Source of the DNA: Engraulis encrasicolus | Taxonomy: Eukaryota > Chordata > Actinopteri > Clupeiformes > Engraulidae | Assembly: GCF_034702125.1 (NCBI RefSeq) | Contig: NC_085869.1 | Coordinates: forward strand, 16,477,544 to 16,541,543 | DNA length: 64,000 bases | Reading direction: 5' to 3' | Part shown: positions 57,301-64,000 of the stretch, in pieces | How the letters are laid out: each line of letters starts with the position of its first letter | How positions within the stretch are numbered: position 1 is the first letter of the stretch | Made by a program: the position numbers and the translations under genes | The notes under the pieces: generated by a model | Database searches by the model: none | What the model was told of the DNA's origin: nothing | The model's input: only the letters and a program-made list of their open reading frames with translations

Positions 57301-60300
57301 GTGGCGCTAGAGAGTTTAAGCTAGCGACCCGATTTTTTTTGTGGTGGGTCATGGTATGTACAGAAATCTCTCTGACAATTTAGAGAACATTGTGACGATG
57401 GGTTCCCAAGATATAACTTCACTTCCTGTTTGGCGGGTTTTAGGCGACTTTTAGTCCGTTTTTGATTGGCTCTCACGGCTAAACGATAAATTATATCCAA
57501 TATTCTTTGGGACCCCATGTGTAGCTAAGTCCAGAGATACTATATACCAAGTTTCGGGCGAATTGGTCAAAAATTGCGGGAAAAATAGCATTTTTATTGA
57601 TTTTCACAAAATTCAAAATGGCGGGAAAACTATCCTAGCGGACAATGACGTCATAGGGTGCGTTGGATTCGTCTCGGCCCAAGGATTCCCGTCATACCAA
57701 GTACTTTAAAATTGGCCCAGCGGTTCAAAAGTTACAAGCAGAAATGTACCTGAAACTTTGGCCTGCTGGTGGCGCTAGAGGGTTGGGGGTGGGGACCTAA
57801 AAATTTGGTTCTGAGTAGCGGTCGGCATGTCCAACCACTTTGCAAAAGGGCGTACCACCAAATGCTTCTCAGACAAAATGCTAGACCAGAACAATGTGAA
57901 TATCCGATCAAATTTGAAGGATGAGGATAATTTTTATTGATTTTCACTAAATCCAAAATGACGGACATTCTGAAACTACGGATACGATGTCATATGGTGC
58001 GTTGGATTCGTCTTGGCCCAAGGATTTCAACGGAATCGCCAGATTGAAAATTGAGCGTGCGGTTCAAAAGTTAATGGCAGATATGTATGTAAAACTTTGA
58101 CCAGCTGGTGGCGCTAGAGAGTTTGAGCTAGCGACCTGAATTTTTTTGTGGTGGGTCATGGTATGGACAGAAATTTCTGTGACAATTTTGAGAACATTGT
58201 GGCGATGGGTTCCCAAGATATGACTTCACTTCCTGTTTGGCGAGTTTTAGGCGAGTTTTAGGCCGTTTTTGATTGGCTGTCACGGCTAAACGATAAAAGA
58301 TATCCAATATTCCTTGAGACCCTATGTGTAGCTCAGTCAAGAGGTACTTTATACCAAGTTTCGGGCGAATTGGTCAAAAATTGCGGGAAAAATAGCATTT
58401 TTATTGATTTTCACAAAATTCAAAATGGCGGGAAAACTATCCAGGCGGAAAATGACGTCATTGGGTGCGTTGGATTCGTCTCGGCCCAAGGATTCCAGGG
58501 ATACCAAGTTTTTGAAAATTGGCCCAGCGGTTCAAAAGTTACAAGCAGAAATGTTCCAGAAATTTTGACCTGCTGGTGGCGCTAGAGGGTTGGGAGTGAG
58601 GACCTATTAATCCGGTTCTGAGTAGCGGCGCACATTTCCGACCACCGTGCCGAATTGCGTCCCACCAAATGCTTCTCAGACAAAATGGCGGACCCGAACA
58701 ACGAGCAAAAAGAAGAAAAAAAATAATAATAATAATAATTAAAGCTGCGAGCAGCCTTGGCGGGCCCTCGCACCTACGGCCCAGGGGGCATGGCACATCG
58801 CCCTGCCCTAATACACCCCTACCTGTGAAAAACGGATGAAGTGTAACAATTTTCTGACAGGTATGAGGAAGGAGAAGGCGTCATTGTCTTAGCACTGCTA
58901 TCTTGTCCACTTCCCCTCTCTGTATCCCTTTGCATTGCCATTTCAATCATATAGACACATGCAAAATGTTTTAATTTCCACATTTATAGCAATTCATTCG
59001 CCTAAAACATGGTGGCACGGCACCTGGTAGCCACTGCAATCATATATATGCCAGCTTCGGACAGGTCTCTGCAGGGGGTTCTATTGAGTCTGACATTTTT
59101 GGATTTTTAAATGCACCATACTGAACAACCATGCCAAGTTTTACAAGCAGAAATGGGGACCTGGAAGTTCGTGTGGGAAGTTATGGGACAATGAGAATGT
59201 GTGTGACAATTCATAAAAGATTCTTACCATGGTTTGCTGAGATATGACTTCACTTCCTGTTTGGGGGTGTTAGGAGGATTTTGATTGGCTGTCATGACCA
59301 AACCGTACAAGATGTAATGAAACCCTTTTACAAATCTTTTCAGAGTGCTCCTGAAATCATATGTATCAAGTTTTGAGAAAATCAGACCAAATTTGAAGGA
59401 TTAGGAGCACATTTACAGATTTACATAATTTACAGATGTTTCTGACCATGGGTTCCCAAGATATGACGTCACTTCCTGTATAGCGACTTAATCCAAAATG
59501 GCGGACATTCTATAATGGCGGATATGATGTCATAGGGTTCGTTGGATTCGTATTGGCTCAAGGATTTCAACGCTACCCCTGGATTTAAAATTGAGCGTGC
59601 GGTTCAAAAGTTACAGCAATAAATGTAGCTAAAACTTTGACCTGCTGGTGGCGCTAGAGAGTTTGAGCTAGCGACCTGAATTTTTTTGTGGTCGGTCATG
59701 GTATTGACGGAAATGTCTGTGATAATTTACAGAACATTGTGACGATGGGTTCCCAAGATCTGACCTCACTTCCTGTTTGGCGAGTTTTAGGCGAGTTTTA
59801 GGCCATTTTTGATTGGCTGTCACGGCTAAACGATAAAAGATATCCAATATTCCTTGAGACCCTATGTGTAGCTCAGTCAAGAGATACTTTATACCAAGTT
59901 TCGGGCTAATTGGTCAAACATTGCGGGAAAAATAGCGTTTTTATTGATTTTCACAAAATTCAAAATGGCGGGAAAACTATCCTAGCGGACAATGACGTCA
60001 TAGGGTGCGTTGGATTCGTCTTGGCCCAAGGATTCCCGTGATACTAAGTACTTTAAAATTGGCCCAGCGGTTCAAAAGTTACAAGTAGAAATGTACCTGA
60101 AACTTTGGCCTGCTGGTGGCGCTAGAGGGTTGGGGGTGGGGACCTAAAAATTTGGTTCTGAGTAGCGGTCGGCATGTCCAACCACTTTGCAAAAGGGCGT
60201 ACCACCAAATGCTTCTCAGACGAAATGCTAGACCAGAACAATGTGAATATCCGATCAAATTTGAAGGATGAGGATCATTTTATTGATTTTCACTAAATCC

Positions 60301-63300
60301 AAAATGACGGACATTCTGAAACTACGGATACGATGTCATAGGGTGCGTTGGATTCGTCTTGGCCCAAGGATTTCAACGGTACCACCAGATTTAAAATTGA
60401 GCGTGCGGTTCAAAAGGTACTGGCAGATTTGTATGTAAAACTTTGACCAGCTGGTGGCGCTAGAGAGCTTGAGCTAGCGACCTGATTTTTTTTGTGGTGG
60501 GTCATGGTATGGACAGAAATGTCTGTGACAATTTAGAGAACATTGTGGCAATGGGTTCCCAAGATATGACTTCACTTCCTGTTTGGCGAGTTTTAGGCGA
60601 GTTTTAGGCCTTTTTTGATTGGCTGTCACGGCTAAACGATAAAAGATATCCAATATTCCTTGAGACCCTATGTGATGCTCAGTCAAGAGATACTTTATAC
60701 CAAGTTTCGGGTGAATTGGTCAAAAATTGCGGAAAAAATAGCGTTTTTATTGATTTTCACAAAATTCAAAATGGCGGGAAAACTATCCAGGCGGAAAATG
60801 ACGTCATTGGGTGCGTTGGATTCGTCTCGGCCCAAGGATTCCAGGGATACCACGTTTTTGAAAATTGGCCCAGCGGTTCAAAAGTTACAAGCAGAAATGT
60901 CCCTGAAATTTTGGCCTGCTGGTGGCGCTAGAGGGTTGGAGGTGGGGACCTATAAATTTGGCTCTGAGTAGCGGTCGCCATGTCCGACCACCGTGCCAAA
61001 GGCGTACCACCAAATGTTTCTCAGACAAAATGGCGGACCCGAACAACGAGCAAAAAGAAGAAGAAGAAGAAGCGAAATAATAATAATAATCCGAGCAAGA
61101 ACAATAGGGCCTCGCACCCTCCGGTGCTCGGGCCCTAATTAAAGCTGCGAGCAGCCTTGGCGGGCCCTCGCACCTACGGCCCAGGGGGCATGGCACATCG
61201 CCCTGCCCTAATACACCCCCACCTGTGAAAAACGGATGAAGTGTAACAATTTTCTGACAGGTATGAGGAAGGAGAAGGCGTCATTGTCTTAGCACTGCTA
61301 TCTTGTCCAATTCCCCTCTCTGTATCCCTTTGCATTGCCATTTCAATCATATAGACACATGCAAAATGTTTTAATTTCCACATTTATAGCAATTCATTCG
61401 CCTAAAACATGGTGGCACGGCACTTGGTAGCCACTGCAATCTCATATATGCCAGCTTCGGACAGCTCTCTGCAGGGGGTTCTATTGAGTCTGACATTTTT
61501 GGATTTGTAAATGCACCATACTGAACAACCATGCCATGTAAGTTTTACAAGCAGAAATTGGGACCTGGAAGTTCTTGTGGGAAGTCATGGGACAATGAGA
61601 ATGTGTGTGACAATTCACAAAAGATTCTTACTATGGGTTGCTGAGATATGACTTCACTTCCTGTTTGGGGGTGTTAGGAGGATTTTGATTGGCTGTCCTG
61701 GCCAAACCGTAAAAGATGTAATAAAACCCTTTCACAAATCTCCTCAGAGTGCTCCTAAAATCATATGTATCAAGTTTTGAGAAAATCAGACCGAATTTGA
61801 AGGATTAGGACCACGTTATCGATTTTCACCAAATCCAAAATGGCGGACATTCTGAAAATGCGGGTATGATGTCATGGGGTTCGTTGGATTCGTCTTGGCC
61901 CAAGGATTTCAACGCTACCACCAGATTTAAAATTGAGCGTGCGTTACAGGCAAAAGTTACAGGCAGAAATATAGCTAAAACGTTGGCCTGCTGGTTGGTG
62001 GTGACTTTTAACTTTGAACTGCTGGTGGCGCTAGAGTGTTTGAGCTAGCAACCTGATAATTCTTGTGGGGGGTCATGGGATGGTCAAGAATGTCTGTTAC
62101 GATTTACAGATGGTTCTGACCATGGGTTCCCAAGATATGACGTCACTTCCTGGTTGGCAACTTAATCCAAAATGGCGGACATTCTATTATGGTGGATATG
62201 ATGTCATAGGGTTCGTTGGATTCGTATTGGCCCAAGGATTTCAACGCTACCACCGGATTTAAAATTGAGCATGCGGTTCAAAAGTTACAGGCAGAAATGT
62301 AGCTAAAATTTTCACCAGCTGGTGGCGCTAGAGAGTTTAAGCTAGCGACCCGATTTTTTTTGTGGTGGGTCATGGTATGTACAGAAATCTCTCTGACAAT
62401 TTAGAGAACATTGTGACGATGGGTTCCCAAGATATAACTTCACTTCCTGTTTGGCGGGTTTTAGGCGACTTTTAGTCCGTTTTTGATTGGCTCTCACGGC
62501 TAAACGATAAATTATATCCAATATTCTTTGGGACCCCATGTGTAGCTAAGTCCAGAGATACTATATACCAAGTTTCGGGCGAATTGGTCAAAAATTGCGG
62601 GAAAAATAGCATTTTTATTGATTTTCACAAAATTCAAAATGGCGGGAAAACCATCCTAGCGGACAATGACGTCATGGGGTGCGTTGGATTCAGCTCAGCC
62701 CAAGGATTCCCGTGATACCAAGTACTTTAAAATTGGCCCAGCGGTTCAAAAGTTACAAGCAGAAATGTACCTGAAACTTTGGCCTGCTGGTGGCGCTAGA
62801 GGGTTGGGGGTGGGGACCTAAAAATTTGGTTCTGAGTAGCGGTCGGCATGTCCAACCACTTTGCAAAAGGGCGTACCACCAAATGCTTCTCAGACAAAAT
62901 GCTAGACCAGAACAATGTGAATATCCGATCAAATTTGAAGGATGAGGATAATTTTTATTGATTTTCACTAAATCCAAAATGACGGACATTCTGAAACTAC
63001 GGATACGATGTCATATGGTGCGTTGGATTCGTCTTGGCCCAAGGATTTCAACGGAATCGCCAGATTGAAAATTGAGCGTGCGGTTCAAAAGTTAATGGCA
63101 GATATGTATGTAAAACTTTGACCAGCTGGTGGCGCTAGAGAGTTTGAGCTAGCGACCTGAATTTTTTTGTGGTGGGTCATGGTATGGACAGAAATTTCTG
63201 TGACAATTTTGAGAACATTGTGGCGATGGGTTCCCAAGATATGACTTCACTTCCTGTTTGGCGAGTTTTAGGCGAGTTTTAGGCCGTTTTTGATTGGCTG

Positions 63301-63900
63301 TCACGGCTAAACGATAAAAGATATCCAATATTCCTTGAGACCCTATGTGTAGCTCAGTCAAGAGGTACTTTATACCAAGTTTCGGGCGAATTGGTCAAAA
63401 ATTGCGGGAAAAATAGCATTTTTATTGATTTTCACAAAATTCAAAATGGCGGGAAAAACTATCCAGGCGGAAAATGACGTCATTGGGTGCGTTGGATTCG
63501 TCTCGGCCCAAGGATTCCAGGGATACCAAGTTTTTGAAAATTGGCCCAGCGGTTCAAAAGTTACAAGCAGAAATGTTCCAGAAATTTTGACCTGCTGGTG
63601 GCGCTAGAGGGTTGGGAGTGAGGACCTATTAATCCGGTTCTGAGTAGCGGCGCACATTTCCGACCACCGTGCCGAATTGCGTCCCACCAAATGCTTCTCA
63701 GACAAAATGGCGGACCCGAACAACGAGCAAAAAGAAGAAAAAAAATAATAATAATAATAATTAAAGCTGCGAGCAGCCTTGGCGGGCCCTCGCACCTACG
63801 GCCCAGGGGTCGTGACATATCGCCCTGCTGTAATACACCTACACCTGTGAAAAATGAATCAAGCATAACAATGAGGTCGGTGAAGGTGTCATTGTAGTAG
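54327..63900 (+). repeat. Head-to-tail array of a complex noncoding repeat
   Basis: The head AAAGCTGCGAGCAGCCTTGG recurs at 54327, 56123, 58741, 61141 and 63763, giving units of about 1,796, 2,618, 2,400 and 2,622 bp. Units 2 and 4 are almost identical (offset about 5,018-5,022). Each unit is itself built of about 300-470-bp sub-repeats marked by GGTGGCGCTAGAG (about 17 occurrences), GGTTCAAAAGTTACA and CCAAGATATGACTTCACTTC. Only the third unit has the complete end CCGGTGCTCGGGCCCTAATT, preceded by a hairpin (61106-61136). Short open frames are shared between units but have no start or codon signature. The fifth head diverges after about 55 bp. Confidence 0.93.
61106..61136. other. Terminal hairpin of the array unit
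   Basis: AGGGCCTCGCACC, loop CTCC, then GGTGCTCGGGCCCT can fold into a stem of five pairs, a small internal loop and six more pairs with a bulge. It marks the 3' end of the repeat unit directly before the next head. Confidence 0.6.
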
Positions 63901-64000
63901 CACTGCTGTTGCTTCCTTCACTCGCAAAGTCCACACAATTGATAGGGATGGGACCTATTTAGTACACAACCTGATCAATGTCTTGCTATCTGGAAGTACA

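Noticed and set aside
54833..63897. Many 60-150-codon open frames in the right-end array, several repeated between units
   Set aside because: They recur only because the units are near-identical DNA. They lie on both strands in all frames, with no family resemblance.

Overview
The window is vertebrate nuclear DNA, most likely from a teleost fish. Its genes are split by many GT-AG introns. The intergenic and intronic DNA is packed with fish-type repeats: hAT and piggyBac-like MITEs, a Tc1 element, tRNA-derived SINEs and microsatellites. A single N lies at 54275. A clupeiform-like fish is possible from the flavour of the repeats, but the species cannot be fixed from the sequence alone.

Layout. 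(1) 108-22241, + strand: the 3' four-fifths of ranbp2 (Nup358), 17 exons in window, about 2,531 codons. They cover the C-terminal part of the TPR/helical region, RanBD1, six RanBP2-type zinc fingers, RanBD2, RanBD3, the IR1-M-IR2 SUMO E3 region, RanBD4 and the cyclophilin domain, ending at TAA 22239-22241. Earlier exons lie left of the window. (2) 23682-40497, + strand: a complete 15-exon ccdc138 gene model of 628 codons. (3) 51526-51878, - strand: the last exon of edar, which encodes the death domain. The other edar exons lie beyond the right edge or are not recognisable here. The order ranbp2 - ccdc138 - edar (convergent) matches the human 2q12-q13 arrangement as I remember it. (4) 54327 to the right edge: a head-to-tail array of a complex noncoding repeat, units of 1.8-2.6 kb with about 300-470 bp internal sub-repeats. 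It includes a nearly identical duplication with a period of about 5.02 kb.

The reading frame closes across all assigned exons of both ranbp2 and ccdc138, which supports the splice assignments. The genes are not known to act in one pathway; their grouping is conserved synteny. RanBP2 works at the cytoplasmic face of the nuclear pore (Ran binding, SUMO E3, prolyl isomerase fold). CCDC138 is a coiled-coil protein linked to centrosomes. EDAR is the ectodysplasin receptor of skin appendage (scale, tooth) development.

The most unusual signals are: (a) a short foldback retroposon whose 13-bp target-site duplication copied the splice acceptor of ccdc138 exon 8; (b) a tandem duplication inside ranbp2 that left a decoy exon with an in-frame stop and a polyadenylation hexamer; (c) a TTAA-flanked MITE in one duplicate with its clean empty site in the other; (d) several foldback insertions with long target duplications, one carrying a hammerhead-ribozyme-like core; (e) the large repeat array at the right end.
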